Source: Bradyrhizobium sp. LMTR 3
GTDB taxonomy: Bacteria > Pseudomonadota > Alphaproteobacteria > Rhizobiales > Xanthobacteraceae
Direction: 5' to 3'
DNA: 64,000 nt
Assembly: GCF_001693485.1 (NCBI RefSeq)
Contig: NZ_MAXC01000015.1
Coordinates: forward strand, 27,436-91,435
In this document: piece by piece, positions 18,125 through 27,336 of the stretch
How positions within the stretch are numbered: position 1 is the first letter of the stretch
Layout of the letters: each line of letters starts with the position of its first letter
Position numbers and translations under genes: made by a program
The notes under the pieces: model-generated
What the model was told of the DNA's origin: nothing
Seen by the model: the letters and a program-made list of their open reading frames with translations, nothing else
The model's database searches: none

Positions 18125-18757
18125 TTATCTGATGCCAAGTGTCTTGTGCGTCTGCAGGCTGAGCCGCCATTGCGGATGGCGCAGGCAGTAGTCGACCGCA
18201 CGCGCCGTGTTTTCGAGCACGTCGGGTCCATCCATCGGCTGCAGCGAAAAGCGCTCGAAATCGAGCCTCGCAAAATCTTCCGGCGCCGCGCCCGCCTGCG
18301 GATAGACCAGCTTCAATTCGTGGCCGCGGCGCACCACGAGATCGGCGCCGGCTTTCGGACTGACGCAGACCCAGTCCATCCCTTCGGGCGGTTCGATCGT
18401 GCCGTTGGTCTCGATGCCAATGGCGAAGCCGCGCGCATGCAGCGCATCGATAAAGGGGGAATCGACCTGCAGCAGAGGCTCGCCGCCGGTCAGGACCACG
18501 TAGCGGTTGGTATTCTCGCCGGTCCATTGCCCGGCGATGGTGTCGGCGAGTTCGTCCGCCGTGGCATAGCGGCCGCCGAGCGTGCCGTCGATGCCAACAA
18601 AGTCGGTATCGCAGAACTGGCAGGTGGCGCTCGCGCGGTCCTGTTCGCGGCCGCTCCAGAGGTTGCAGCCGGAAAAACGGCAAAACACTGCCGCGCGGCC
18701 GGCGTGCGCGCCTTCGCCCTGCAACGTCAGAAATATTTCCTTGACCGCGTAGCTCAC
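18125..18757 (-). CDS. queE: 7-carboxy-7-deazaguanine synthase
   Basis: 210 aa radical SAM enzyme forming 7-carboxy-7-deazaguanine from 6-carboxytetrahydropterin. The N-terminus (VKEIFLTLQGEGAHAGRAAVFCRFSGCNLW) and a Cx14CxxC cluster (C-NLWSGREQDRASAT-C-QF-C) match the clade with an extended cluster loop. The GTG start overlaps the trmL stop by GTGA. A 15-bp tandem copy of the last codons and stop lies directly after it. Works with the queD gene 31 bp downstream. Confidence 0.94.
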   Translation of the reverse strand: MSYAVKEIFLTLQGEGAHAGRAAVFCRFSGCNLWSGREQDRASATCQFCDTDFVGIDGTLGGRYATADELADTIAGQWTGENTNRYVVLTGGEPLLQVDSPFIDALHARGFAIGIETNGTIEPPEGMDWVCVSPKAGADLVVRRGHELKLVYPQAGAAPEDFARLDFERFSLQPMDGPDVLENTARAVDYCLRHPQWRLSLQTHKTLGIR

Positions 18758-19239
18758 ACCTTCTCCTTGGACCCGATCTCGCCTGCAATCGGATGCCCCG
18801 TCTGACGCATCGCCTCGCCTAGTGCCATGGCGGCCGCCATCGCCACATTGAGCGAACGCAAGCCCGGCCTTATCGGGATCGTCACCCGAGCGTCGGCCGC
18901 GGAGACGACCTCGTCGGTAACTCCTGCGGATTCCCGCCCGAACAACAGGACGTCGTCACTTCGATAGCGAAAATCCAGATAGGAACCGACCGCTTTGGTC
19001 GTAAACAGCACCAGCCGGGAACCAGCTTCGTTACGCCATTGCTCGAATTTTGACCACGAGTCGTGACGGGTAATGGCCACATGATCTAGATAGTCCATTC
19101 CCGCGCGGCGGAAATGCCGGTCGGAGGTCGGGAATCCCGCCGGCTCAATGATATGGGCGGCCACGCCCAGGCAGGCACACAGGCGCAGAATCGTGCCGGT
19201 GTTCTGGGGGATATCGGGCTGGAAAAGCGCAATCTGCAT
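18754..19239 (-). CDS. trmL: tRNA (cytidine(34)-2'-O)-methyltransferase
   Basis: 161 aa SPOUT methyltransferase that 2'-O-methylates the wobble base of tRNA-Leu. It shows the family start MQIALFQPDIPQNTG, DVLLFGRESAG and the knot motif IPIRPGLRSLNVAMAAAMALGE. First gene of trmL-queE-queD, an operon for tRNA wobble modification. It is divergent from petA across roughly 280 bp. Confidence 0.93.
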   Translation of the reverse strand: MQIALFQPDIPQNTGTILRLCACLGVAAHIIEPAGFPTSDRHFRRAGMDYLDHVAITRHDSWSKFEQWRNEAGSRLVLFTTKAVGSYLDFRYRSDDVLLFGRESAGVTDEVVSAADARVTIPIRPGLRSLNVAMAAAMALGEAMRQTGHPIAGEIGSKEKV

Positions 19240-19517
19240 TGGGTCAGGCTTTGCTGGCGCGAATGAAATGTTTCGAATAAATCACGGCCGGGCGCGGATT
19301 TAGTGCATTGCACGCTTGCGAGCCGATAGCGGGCTTGCGCTCTCACGGCAAGGGTGCCAATAGAACGATTCTGGACTGCTTGTTCCGCCGGAATGGGGGA
19401 GGAAAAGCGGTTTTTCTGCCGCCGCGGGGGCCGCGGGCGCCGGCAGCCTCTCTCAGGGCGCGCTTTCGTGTGTCCGGGGCGGTTCCGCTGGCTGCAGACA
19501 AGAAAGGGCTTGAGATC

Positions 19518-20048
19518 GTGACGACAGCGTCTTCGGCGGACCATCCGACACGCCGTGATTTCCTTTATGTTGCAACGGGAGCCGTCGCTGCCGTAGGCGC
19601 GGCTGCCACGGTGTGGCCGCTGGTTTCGCAGATGAATCCGGATGCCTCCACGGTCGCGGCCGGTGCGCCGATCGAGGTCGACCTGACCCCGATCGCCGAA
19701 GGGCAGGACATCAAGGTGTTCTGGCGCGGCAAGCCGATCTACATCAGCCACCGGACCAAGAAGCAGATCGAAGAGGCCCGCGCGGTGTCGGTGTCGAGCC
19801 TGCCCGATCCGCAGAGCGACGAGGCGCGGATCAAGCCGGGCCATGACCAGTGGCTGGTCGTGGTCGGCATCTGCACTCACCTCGGATGCATCCCGATCGC
19901 CCATGAGGGCCAGTACGACGGCTTCTTCTGTCCGTGCCACGGTTCGGTGTACGACACGTCGGGCCGGATTCGGCAGGGACCCGCGCCGACCAACCTGGCC
20001 GTGCCGCCCTACACCTTCGTTTCCGATACCAAAATCCAGATCGGCTAA
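19518..20048 (+). CDS. petA: Ubiquinol-cytochrome c reductase Rieske iron-sulfur subunit
   Basis: 176 aa from a GTG at 19518, the length known for Bradyrhizobium FbcF. The frame is open upstream to 19308, but that part is not Rieske-like. Visible: twin-arginine start [22 protein letters not shown], the hinge, CTHLGC and CPCHGS, which bind the 2Fe-2S cluster through 2 Cys and 2 His, and a C-terminal [12 protein letters not shown]. It takes electrons from ubiquinol in the bc1 complex at the cytoplasmic membrane. Located 68 bp before fbcH. Confidence 0.93.
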   Translation: MTTASSADHPTRRDFLYVATGAVAAVGAAATVWPLVSQMNPDASTVAAGAPIEVDLTPIAEGQDIKVFWRGKPIYISHRTKKQIEEARAVSVSSLPDPQSDEARIKPGHDQWLVVVGICTHLGCIPIAHEGQYDGFFCPCHGSVYDTSGRIRQGPAPTNLAVPPYTFVSDTKIQIG

Positions 20049-20116
20049 GGGCTAGGACGCCAGTCCGAGACCTCCCTTAAGCCGTTGCGTCGTTTTACTT
20101 CCTCAGGATCGCATCA

Positions 20117-22189
20117 ATGAGCGGACCATCCGATTTCCAGCCGACCAATCCCGCCTTGAAGTGGATCGAACGGCGCCTCCCGATCATGGGACTCATGCAT
20201 TCGTCGTTCGTGGCGTATCCGACGCCGCGTAACCTGAACTACTGGTGGACGTTCGGCGCCATCCTTTCGTTCATGCTTGGTGTGCAGATCCTGACCGGCG
20301 TGATCCTGGCGATGCACTACACGCCGCATGCCGATATGGCCTTCAAGTCGGTCGAACTGATCGTCCGCGACGTCAATTACGGCTGGCTGCTGCGCAATAT
20401 CCACGCCAGCGGCGCCTCGATGTTCTTCTTCGCCGTCTACATCCACATGTTCCGCGGCCTCTATTATGGGTCGTACAAGGAGCCGCGTGAAGTGCTCTGG
20501 ATCCTCGGCGTCATCATCTACCTCCTGATGATGGCGACGGGCTTCATGGGTTATGTGCTGCCGTGGGGGCAGATGAGCTTCTGGGGCGCTACCGTCATCA
20601 CCAACCTGTTCTCGGCCGTGCCCTATTTCGGCGAGAGCATCGTGACGCTGCTGTGGGGCGGCTATTCCGTCGGCAATCCGACGCTGAACCGCTTCTTCTC
20701 GCTGCACTATTTGCTGCCGTTCGTGATCGCCGGCGTCGTCGTGCTGCACATCTGGGCGCTGCATGTGGCGGGCCAGAACAACCCGGCCGGCGTCGAGGCG
20801 AAGACCGAAAAGGACACGGTGCCGTTCACGCCTTACGCTACCATGAAGGACATGTTTGGCGTCTCCTGCTTCCTGCTGTTCTACGCCTGGTTCATCTTCT
20901 ACATGCCGAACTATCTCGGCGACGCCGAGAACTACATTCCGGCCAATCCCGCGGTAACGCCCGCCCACATCGTGCCGGAATGGTACTATCTGCCGTTCTA
21001 CGCCATCCTGCGCTCGATCCCGAACAAGCTTGCCGGCGTCGTGGCGATGTTCGGTGCGATCATCATTCTGGCGTTCCTGCCCTGGCTCGACAGCGCCAAA
21101 ACGCGCTCGTCGAAGTACCGCCCGCTGGCCAAGCAGTTCTTCTGGATGTTCGTTGTCGTCTGCATCGGGCTCGGCTATCTCGGCGCCCAGCCGCCGGAGG
21201 GCATTTACGTCATCGTCGGCCGTATCCTGACCTTCCTCTACTTCGCCTATTTCCTGATCCTGCTGCCGTTGCTGTCGCGGATCGAGAAGCCCCGTCCGGT
21301 GCCGAATTCGATCGCGGACGATGTGCTGGCCAAGTCGGGCGGCAAGGCTGCGCCGATGGTCTCGACCGTCATTGCGCTGATGGTGGCAGGCGGTCTGCTC
21401 CTGGGCGGTGCCGAGAGCGCTCGCGCCGCCGAAGGCAGCACCAAGCCGCCGGCGCAGAAATGGTCGTTTTCGGGCCCGTTCGGCAAGTTCGACCGCGGCG
21501 CCATGCAGCGCGGTCTGAAGGTCTACAAGGAGGTCTGCGCCTCCTGCCATGGCCTGTCGTTCGTCGCCTTCCGCAATCTCGCCGAAACCGGCGGTCCCGG
21601 TTACTCGGTGGCCCAGGCCCAGGCGTTCGCCTCCGAATACAAGGTCAAGGACGGTCCGAACGACCAGGGCGAGATGTTCGAGCGGCCGGGCCGGCCCGCC
21701 GATTATTTCCCGTCGCCGTTCCCCAACGAGCAGGCGGCGCGCGCGGCCAATGGCGGCGCGTATCCACCGGACCTGTCGCTGATCACCAAGGCGCGCAGCT
21801 ACGGCCGTGGCTTCCCGATGTTCCTGATCGACTTCTTTACCCAGTATCAGGAGCAGGGCCCGGATTACGTCATGGCGCTGTTGCAGGGCTATGAGGACAA
21901 GCCGCCGGCTGGCTTCAATCTGCCGGAAGGTTCCTACTACAACACCTACTTCCCCGGTCATGCCATCAAGATGCCGAAGCCGTTGAACGACGGTCAGGTC
22001 ACCTACGACGACGGCTCGCCGGCCACAGTTGCGCAATACGCCAAGGACGTCACCACGTTCCTGATGTGGGCTGCGGAGCCGCACATGGAGGCGCGCAAGC
22101 AGCTCGGCCTGCAGGTGTTCGTGTTCCTGATCCTGCTCACCGTCTTGCTGTACTTCACCAAGAAGAAGGTCTGGGCCAACGCCCACTGA
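20117..22189 (+). CDS. fbcH: Cytochrome b/c1 fusion polyprotein of the bc1 complex
   Basis: 690 aa fusion. Residues about 1-410 are cytochrome b (eight helices, haem-ligand histidines in [23 protein letters not shown] and the second pair near [20 protein letters not shown], plus Qo-loop [13 protein letters not shown]). A signal-peptide-like segment ending SARA|AEGS (about 437) follows, then cytochrome c1 with CASCH at 474-478 and a C-terminal anchor helix before KKKVWANAH. Such polyproteins are cut into separate b and c1 subunits. Transcribed with petA, ended by the hairpin at 22216. Confidence 0.96.
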   Translation: MSGPSDFQPTNPALKWIERRLPIMGLMHSSFVAYPTPRNLNYWWTFGAILSFMLGVQILTGVILAMHYTPHADMAFKSVELIVRDVNYGWLLRNIHASGASMFFFAVYIHMFRGLYYGSYKEPREVLWILGVIIYLLMMATGFMGYVLPWGQMSFWGATVITNLFSAVPYFGESIVTLLWGGYSVGNPTLNRFFSLHYLLPFVIAGVVVLHIWALHVAGQNNPAGVEAKTEKDTVPFTPYATMKDMFGVSCFLLFYAWFIFYMPNYLGDAENYIPANPAVTPAHIVPEWYYLPFYAILRSIPNKLAGVVAMFGAIIILAFLPWLDSAKTRSSKYRPLAKQFFWMFVVVCIGLGYLGAQPPEGIYVIVGRILTFLYFAYFLILLPLLSRIEKPRPVPNSIADDVLAKSGGKAAPMVSTVIALMVAGGLLLGGAESARAAEGSTKPPAQKWSFSGPFGKFDRGAMQRGLKVYKEVCASCHGLSFVAFRNLAETGGPGYSVAQAQAFASEYKVKDGPNDQGEMFERPGRPADYFPSPFPNEQAARAANGGAYPPDLSLITKARSYGRGFPMFLIDFFTQYQEQGPDYVMALLQGYEDKPPAGFNLPEGSYYNTYFPGHAIKMPKPLNDGQVTYDDGSPATVAQYAKDVTTFLMWAAEPHMEARKQLGLQVFVFLILLTVLLYFTKKKVWANAH

Positions 22190-22215
22190 GCTTCATTGAA
22201 GCGTCATGAATTCGG

Positions 22216-22239
22216 AAAGGCCCCTTCGGGGGCTTTTTT
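22216..22239 (+). terminator. Rho-independent terminator after fbcH
   Basis: GCCCC-TTCG-GGGGC stem extended by A-T pairs and followed by a run of six T (22234-22239). The TTCG loop is a stable tetraloop. It ends the petA-fbcH transcript. Confidence 0.9.
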
Positions 22240-22326
22240 GTTGAGCCCAGCAATGCGCCGGCGGGCGATTGCGTCCTGATCCTGCAGCGGCCAAAATGGC
22301 TGCAACCGAAGTCAGCGGAGGAACCG

Positions 22327-23001
22327 ATGGGCACCCACATCACCTTCAAGCGTCCGGACGGCAAGGAAACCGCCGGCTATCTCGCCAATGCCGCGCGCGG
22401 CAATGCGCCGGGCGTGGTGGTGGTGCAGGAATGGTGGGGCCTGTCGGAGAACATCAAGGGCCTGTGCGACCGCTTTGCGGTTGCCGGCTTCGATGCGCTG
22501 GCGCCCGATCTCTACAAGGGCGTCGTGGTGCCGTATCACGATACGGAGGCAGCCAACGCGCAGATGACCTCGCTCGATTTCATGGACGCCACTACCCAAA
22601 ATGTACGTGGCGCCGCGCAATATCTCGCACGCAACGGCGCCAAGGTGGGGCTCACCGGCTTCTGCCTCGGCGGCGCGGTGACCATCATCGGCGCCACCAA
22701 AATTCCGGAGCTTGCGGCGGGCGTGGTATTCTACGGCATCCCGCCGGAGCAGGCCGCCAAACCTGCCGACGTGAAGATCCCACTGCAGGCACATTTCGCC
22801 AACAAGGACGACTGGTGCACACCGGCCGCGGTCGACGCCTTCGAAAAAGCGATGAAGGACGCCGGCAAGTCGCTCGAGCTGTTCCGGTACGATGCCGAAC
22901 ATGCCTTCGTGAACGAGCAGCGCATGGCCGTGCATGACCGCCAGGCCGCCGAGCTTGCCTGGGGCCGGGCGACGGAATTTTTAAGGAAGCATTTGGGTTG
23001 A
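22327..23001 (+). CDS. Dienelactone hydrolase family protein
   Basis: 224 aa alpha/beta hydrolase. The Cys-Asp-His triad of dienelactone hydrolase is present: GFCLGG (nucleophile Cys), NKDDW (Asp) and EHAF (His), with the usual N-terminal VVVVQEWWGLSENIKGLCDR. Such enzymes hydrolyse dienelactones in chlorocatechol breakdown, but many homologues have other esters as substrate. No other pathway gene is adjacent, so only the fold and likely hydrolase activity are supported. Confidence 0.88.
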   Translation: MGTHITFKRPDGKETAGYLANAARGNAPGVVVVQEWWGLSENIKGLCDRFAVAGFDALAPDLYKGVVVPYHDTEAANAQMTSLDFMDATTQNVRGAAQYLARNGAKVGLTGFCLGGAVTIIGATKIPELAAGVVFYGIPPEQAAKPADVKIPLQAHFANKDDWCTPAAVDAFEKAMKDAGKSLELFRYDAEHAFVNEQRMAVHDRQAAELAWGRATEFLRKHLG

Positions 23002-23049
23002 GCCGCGAGACGCCTCGTTCGTCCTCGCAATGACGGTGGGGGCCCACAC

Positions 23050-23952
23050 ATGAAAGTCTTCTGCACGGGCGCATCGGGCTATATCGGCGGATCGGTTGCC
23101 GCGCATCTCGCGGCCGCCGGTCACCAGGTCACCGGCCTTGTTCGCTCCGGCGAAAAGGTAGACGCCGTTCGCGCGTTCGGCATAGAGCCGGTGATGGGCA
23201 CGCTGGATGACGCGCAAGTTCTCGCGCGCGCCGCGCAGGCGGCAGATGTCGTCGTCAATGCCGCAAGTGCCGACCACAAGGGCGCCGTCGTCGCACTGCT
23301 CGATGCTCTCACCGGAAGCGGCAAGGCCTTCATCCACACATCGGGGTCGAGCATCGTCGGCAAGCGTTCCCGCGGCGAGCGCTCCGACGACATCTTCGAC
23401 GAAGACACGCCGATCACGCCGTCGCCCGCCCGCGCCGCACGGGTCGAGCTGAACCATTTCATTCTCGGCTATCACGACAAGGGCTGCCGCCCTGTCATCA
23501 TCTGCCCGAGCCTGATCTACGGCATCGGCCATGGGGCAGGGCGCGACAGCGTGCAGGTACCGCTCTTGATCAAGCTCGCCAAGAAGCGCGGCAATGCCAC
23601 GCATGCCGGCCCCGGCGAGAACATCTGGTCCAACGTGCATATCGACGATCTCGTGCCGCTCTACATGTTCGCGATCGACAAAGCTCCGGCCGGTGCGTTC
23701 TATTTCGCCGAGAATGGCGAGAATTCGATGCGCGAAGCCTGTGTGGCCATCAACCGCATGCTCGGCCTCGCCGGCCCGCCGTCTGCGATGTCGATGCAGG
23801 AGGCGGCCGGCGAATGGGGCGAGGGTACGGCCGAGGATACGATGGCGTCGAACAGCCGGGTGCGGGCGAGACGTGTACGGCAGGAACTTGGCTGGCAGCC
23901 GGCCGCGCGGGGCCTGATCGAGGAGATCGAGAGCGGGTGTTATCTGGAGTAG
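23050..23952 (+). CDS. NAD(P)-dependent epimerase/dehydratase-like protein
   Basis: 300 aa extended-SDR protein. Rossmann motif TGASGYIGG (about 6-14), then VVNAASADHKGA, HTSGSSIVG, and a PSLIYGIGHG loop. The canonical YxxxK catalytic pair is not obvious; the region ARAARVELNHFIL replaces it, so it may be an atypical family member (NmrA or Asc-type). Preceded by a half copy of the CGTCATTG repeat, and followed at 23969 by another repeat. Substrate unknown. Confidence 0.8.
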   Translation: MKVFCTGASGYIGGSVAAHLAAAGHQVTGLVRSGEKVDAVRAFGIEPVMGTLDDAQVLARAAQAADVVVNAASADHKGAVVALLDALTGSGKAFIHTSGSSIVGKRSRGERSDDIFDEDTPITPSPARAARVELNHFILGYHDKGCRPVIICPSLIYGIGHGAGRDSVQVPLLIKLAKKRGNATHAGPGENIWSNVHIDDLVPLYMFAIDKAPAGAFYFAENGENSMREACVAINRMLGLAGPPSAMSMQEAAGEWGEGTAEDTMASNSRVRARRVRQELGWQPAARGLIEEIESGCYLE

Positions 23953-23968
23953 CGCCGCAAACCCAACT

Positions 23969-24088
23969 GTCGTCCCTGCGAAAGCAGGGACCCGTACGCC
24001 GCGGCCTCTCATTTCAGCAAGGCTGTCTGACGACTTCGCGCAACGACCGCTCCCTGTGGTTATGGGTCCCTGCGTTCGCAGGGACGAC
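23969..24088. repeat. Intergenic repeat, GTCGTCCCTGCG family
   Basis: Begins GTCGTCCCTGCGAAAGCAGGGACCC and ends GGGTCCCTGCGTTCGCAGGGACGAC, an inverted pair with its own internal hairpins. A second member lies at 27187-27315. Extragenic, between the epimerase gene and the trp leader. Confidence 0.85.
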
Positions 24089-24167
24089 GCGGTTTGTTGG
24101 GCGATCCTTCTGACCACGAACCACCCAAAGTTGGGCTTCGGGGCGGGCGTCCCGGCCCATCCCTCCC

Positions 24168-24196
24168 TTGACATCGCCTCCGCCGGATGGTGATTA
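24168..24196 (+). promoter_or_regulatory. Probable trp promoter
   Basis: TTGACA (24168-24173), 17-bp spacer, TGATTA (24191-24196). The first base seven to eight positions downstream is the A of the leader ATG at 24204, which would make the leader RNA leaderless, as in Sinorhizobium meliloti rnTrpL. Confidence 0.65.
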
Positions 24197-24203
24197 GGTT
24201 CCC

Positions 24204-24251
24204 ATGAGCACTGTTGTTGCCTCCTGCCGTCTCTGGTGGCGCACCTCCTAA
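24204..24251 (+). CDS. trpL: Trp leader peptide
   Basis: 15-codon open frame MSTVVASCRLWWRTS with two adjacent Trp codons (TGG TGG at 24234-24239) and a TAA stop. It lies 115 bp ahead of trpE(G) in front of mutually exclusive hairpins. No ribosome site precedes the ATG; the predicted transcription start coincides with it. Stalling at the Trp codons when charged tRNA-Trp is scarce would favour the antiterminator. In S. meliloti the equivalent peptide and freed RNA also act in trans. Confidence 0.82.
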   Translation: MSTVVASCRLWWRTS

Positions 24252-24323
24252 AGAGGTGGCCGGTGCGATTTCATTTTTTCAATCGTCGAAGGTCGCCATC
24301 GCAGTGCGACGGTCCTTCGTTTG
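24242..24323 (+). promoter_or_regulatory. Transcription attenuator of trpE(G)
   Basis: Segments: 1:2 pairing ACCTC (24243-24247) with GAGGT (24253-24257); antiterminator TGCGAT (24264-24269) with ATCGCA (24298-24303); terminator CGAAGG-TCGC (24287-24296) with GCGA and CCTTCG (24306-24319, 4-nt bulge), followed by TTTGT. The terminator and antiterminator share ATCGCA or its neighbours, so they exclude each other. Together with the Trp-Trp leader this is classical ribosome-mediated attenuation. Confidence 0.75.
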
Positions 24324-24365
24324 TCCTGTGTGGCGCGCCCTCCCGAAGTTTCGTAAGAGGATCAC

Positions 24366-26525
24366 ATGAACAGGACAGCCTTCTCCCTGCCGGAGCACAG
24401 CGAATACCGGACCAGCGGCGGCCTGGCGATTTCGCGCGCCGTCGAGCAGTTCACCGGCAACGCCAAGCGCCTTGACGACCTGATCGAGCTGCTCGATCGC
24501 CGCCGTGGCGTGGTGCTGTCCTCCGGCACCACGGTGCCGGGGCGTTACGAAAGCTTTGACCTCGGCTTTGCCGATCCGCCGCTGGTGCTGGAAACGGCCG
24601 GCTCGAACTTCTCTCTGAGCGCGCTGAACGCGCGCGGCGAGGTGCTGATCGCCTTCCTCGGCGATGTGCTGCGCGAGCCCTGCGTCGTCATTTCGGAGCG
24701 GAGCTCCACGCGGCTGGCCGGCCACATCATCCGCGGCGCCGCGCCGGTCGAGGAAGACCAGCGCACCCGCCGTGCCAGCGTGATGTCGCTGGTGCGCGAT
24801 CTCGTCGCCGCCTTCACTGCAAACGACGATCCGCTGCTCGGCCTGTTCGGCGCCTTCGCCTACGACCTTGTGTTCCAGATCGAGGACCTCGTGCAGAAGC
24901 GTGCGCGCGAGGCTGATCAGCGCGATATCGTGCTCTACGTGCCGGATCGCCTTTTGGCCTACGACCGTGCCACCGGCCGTGGCGTGGTGTTGAGCTACGA
25001 TTTCTCCTGGCAGGGGAGGTCCACCGAGGGCCTGCCGCGCGACACCGCCGAGAGCGTTTACGCCAAAACGCCGCGCCAGGGATTCGCCGATCACGCACCC
25101 GGCGAATATCAGGCGACCGTGGAAGTTGCGCGTGCGGCGTTCGCGCGCGGCGACCTGTTCGAGGCGGTGCCCGGGCAACTGTTCGCCGAGCCCTGCGAGC
25201 GTTCGCCGGCGGAAGTGTTCCAGCGGCTGTGCCGCATCAACCCGTCGCCCTATGGCGCGCTGATGAATCTCGGGGACGGCGAATTTTTGGTGTCGGCCTC
25301 GCCGGAAATGTTCGTGCGCTCCGACGGCCGCCGGGTCGAGACCTGCCCGATTTCGGGCACGATTGCGCGCGGCGTCGATGCGATCGGCGATGCCGAGCAA
25401 ATCAGGCAATTGCTGAACTCGGAAAAGGACGAGTTCGAGCTCAACATGTGCACCGACGTCGACCGCAACGACAAGGCGCGCGTCTGCATCCCCGGCACGA
25501 TCAAGGTGCTGGCGCGGCGGCAGATCGAGACCTATTCGAAGCTATTCCACACCGTTGACCACGTCGAAGGCATGCTGCGCCCGGGCTTTGATGCGCTGGA
25601 TGCCTTCCTGACGCACGCCTGGGCGGTCACCGTGACCGGTGCGCCGAAATTGTGGGCCATGCAGTTCGTCGAGGACAATGAGCGTTCGTCGCGGCGCTGG
25701 TATGCCGGCGCCATCGGCGCGGTGAATTTCGACGGCAGCATCAACACCGGGCTGACCATCCGTACCATCCGCATGAAGGATGGGCTGGCCGAAGTGCGCG
25801 TCGGCGCCACCTGCCTGTTCGATTCCGATCCGGCCGCCGAAGACCGCGAGTGCCAAGTGAAGGCGGCCGCGCTTTTCCAGGCGCTGCGGGGCGACGCGCC
25901 GAAGCCGCTGTCGACCTTTGCACCCGACGCGACCGGTTCGGGCCGCAAGGTGCTTTTGATCGACCACGACGACAGTTTTGTTCATATGCTGGCGGATTAT
26001 TTCCGGCAGGTCGGCGCAAGCGTAACGGTGGTCCGGCACGTGCATGCACAGGAGATGCTGAAGCGGAAGGGCTGGGATCTCCTGGTATTGTCGCCGGGCC
26101 CGGGTCGCCCGGAGGATTTTGGGATATCGAAGACCATTGGAACGGCGCTGGACCGAAAACTGCCGATCTTCGGTGTCTGCCTCGGTGTGCAGGCGATCGG
26201 CGAGTATTTTGGCGGCCAGCTCGGTCAGCTCACCCAGCCCGCGCATGGACGGCCGTCGCGGGTCCAGGTGCGCGGCGGACGGCTGATGCGGAACCTGCCG
26301 AATGAGATCGTGATCGGCCGCTATCATTCGCTCTATGTCGAGCGCGACAGCGTGCCCGATGTTCTCGAGGTCACCGCGACCACCGAGGACGGCGTCGCGA
26401 TGGCGATCGAACACAAGACCTTGCCGGTCGGCGGCGTGCAGTTTCACCCGGAATCGCTGATGTCGCTTGGCGGCGAGGTGGGACTGCGCATCGTCGAGAA
26501 TGCGTTTCGGCTGAATGTGAATTGA
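24366..26525 (+). CDS. trpE(G): Anthranilate synthase, fused TrpE-TrpG
   Basis: 719 aa. Residues about 1-510 are component I (chorismate-binding), ending in the typical VTVTGAPKLWAMQFVEDNE and RVGATCLFDSDP; residues about 525-719 are the glutamine amidotransferase TrpG with catalytic Cys in GVCLGVQ (about 605) and HPES near the end. Makes anthranilate from chorismate and glutamine, the first Trp step. AAGAGGA lies 6 bp before the ATG. Fusion is common in rhizobia. Expression is set by the upstream leader. Confidence 0.96.
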   Translation: MNRTAFSLPEHSEYRTSGGLAISRAVEQFTGNAKRLDDLIELLDRRRGVVLSSGTTVPGRYESFDLGFADPPLVLETAGSNFSLSALNARGEVLIAFLGDVLREPCVVISERSSTRLAGHIIRGAAPVEEDQRTRRASVMSLVRDLVAAFTANDDPLLGLFGAFAYDLVFQIEDLVQKRAREADQRDIVLYVPDRLLAYDRATGRGVVLSYDFSWQGRSTEGLPRDTAESVYAKTPRQGFADHAPGEYQATVEVARAAFARGDLFEAVPGQLFAEPCERSPAEVFQRLCRINPSPYGALMNLGDGEFLVSASPEMFVRSDGRRVETCPISGTIARGVDAIGDAEQIRQLLNSEKDEFELNMCTDVDRNDKARVCIPGTIKVLARRQIETYSKLFHTVDHVEGMLRPGFDALDAFLTHAWAVTVTGAPKLWAMQFVEDNERSSRRWYAGAIGAVNFDGSINTGLTIRTIRMKDGLAEVRVGATCLFDSDPAAEDRECQVKAAALFQALRGDAPKPLSTFAPDATGSGRKVLLIDHDDSFVHMLADYFRQVGASVTVVRHVHAQEMLKRKGWDLLVLSPGPGRPEDFGISKTIGTALDRKLPIFGVCLGVQAIGEYFGGQLGQLTQPAHGRPSRVQVRGGRLMRNLPNEIVIGRYHSLYVERDSVPDVLEVTATTEDGVAMAIEHKTLPVGGVQFHPESLMSLGGEVGLRIVENAFRLNVN

Positions 26526-26531
26526 AGGCAC

Positions 26532-26591
26532 CGTCATTGCGTTCTTTCCCGATGCGGCACTGTGGATTGCTTCGCTTCGCTCGCAATGACG
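26532..26591. repeat. Intergenic inverted repeat, CGTCATTGCG family
   Basis: Short member of the family seen at 17633. CGTCATTGCG at the left is repeated as CGCAATGACG at the right, with GGATTGCTTCGCTTCGCTCG in between. It sits in the 95-bp gap between trpE(G) and apt. Confidence 0.75.
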
Positions 26592-26619
26592 GCGAACAAA
26601 CGAGGGGTTGAGAAAACCA

Positions 26620-27159
26620 ATGACATTCGATCACGATATCAAGGCCACCGTCCGCACCATTCCGGACTACCCGAAAAAGGGCATCATGTTTCGCGACATC
26701 ACGACGCTGCTGGCGGACGCGCGCGCGTTTCGGCGTGCCGTCGATGAGCTGGTGCAGCCCTGGGCCGGATTGAAGATCGACAAGGTCGCCGGCATCGAGG
26801 CGAGGGGCTTCATCCTCGGCGGCGCGGTGGCGCATCAGGTATCCGCGGGCTTCGTGCCGATCCGGAAAAAAGGCAAGCTGCCGCACACCACCGTGCGGAT
26901 CGCCTATTCGCTGGAATACGGCCTTGATGAAATGGAAATGCATGTCGATGCGATCCATCCCGGCGAGCGCGTCATCCTCGTCGATGATCTCATCGCCACC
27001 GGCGGCACCGCGGAAGGCGCGGTGAAATTGCTGCGCCAGATCGGCGCCAACGTGGTCGCGGCCTGCTTCATCATCGATCTGCCCGATCTCGGCGGCGCCG
27101 CCAAGCTGCGCGCGATGGAAGTGCCGGTGCGTACGCTGATGGCGTTCGAGGGGCATTAA
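26620..27159 (+). CDS. apt: Adenine phosphoribosyltransferase
   Basis: 179 aa, usual length. Salvages adenine to AMP with PRPP. PRPP-binding motif [20 protein letters not shown], the adenine-side [14 protein letters not shown] and an N-terminal [19 protein letters not shown] are present. ATG 26620 is chosen; a TTG at 26608 would add MRKP and cover the GAGGGG ribosome site. Followed by a 180-bp gap containing the repeat at 27187. Confidence 0.95.
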   Translation: MTFDHDIKATVRTIPDYPKKGIMFRDITTLLADARAFRRAVDELVQPWAGLKIDKVAGIEARGFILGGAVAHQVSAGFVPIRKKGKLPHTTVRIAYSLEYGLDEMEMHVDAIHPGERVILVDDLIATGGTAEGAVKLLRQIGANVVAACFIIDLPDLGGAAKLRAMEVPVRTLMAFEGH

Positions 27160-27186
27160 GTTTTTTTGCGCGCGAACTCTCTACGC

Positions 27187-27315
27187 GTCGTCCCTGCGAA
27201 CGCAGGGACCCATAATCACCCGCGGCAATTGTTAGAGAAGGCGTTCGCCTTCTTGCCCAATCGCGAGAGCAACGCGGTATGGGTCCCGGCGCGCGCTTCG
27301 CTTGGCCGGGACGAC
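27187..27315. repeat. Intergenic repeat, GTCGTCCCTGCG family
   Basis: GTCGTCCCTGCGAACGCAGGGACCCATAAT... ends TGGCCGGGACGAC. Left half nearly matches the element at 23969-24088; the right half has diverged. It fills most of the gap between apt and the GIY-YIG gene. Confidence 0.8.
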
Positions 27316-27336
27316 GGCTGGTGATGGTTGCGCGGA

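Noticed and set aside
20114..22186. A 690-codon open frame on the minus strand opposite fbcH
   Set aside because: Exact antisense of fbcH; arises from the codon bias of the GC-rich gene. Product is basic, repetitive and unlike any family, while the plus strand is clearly fbcH.
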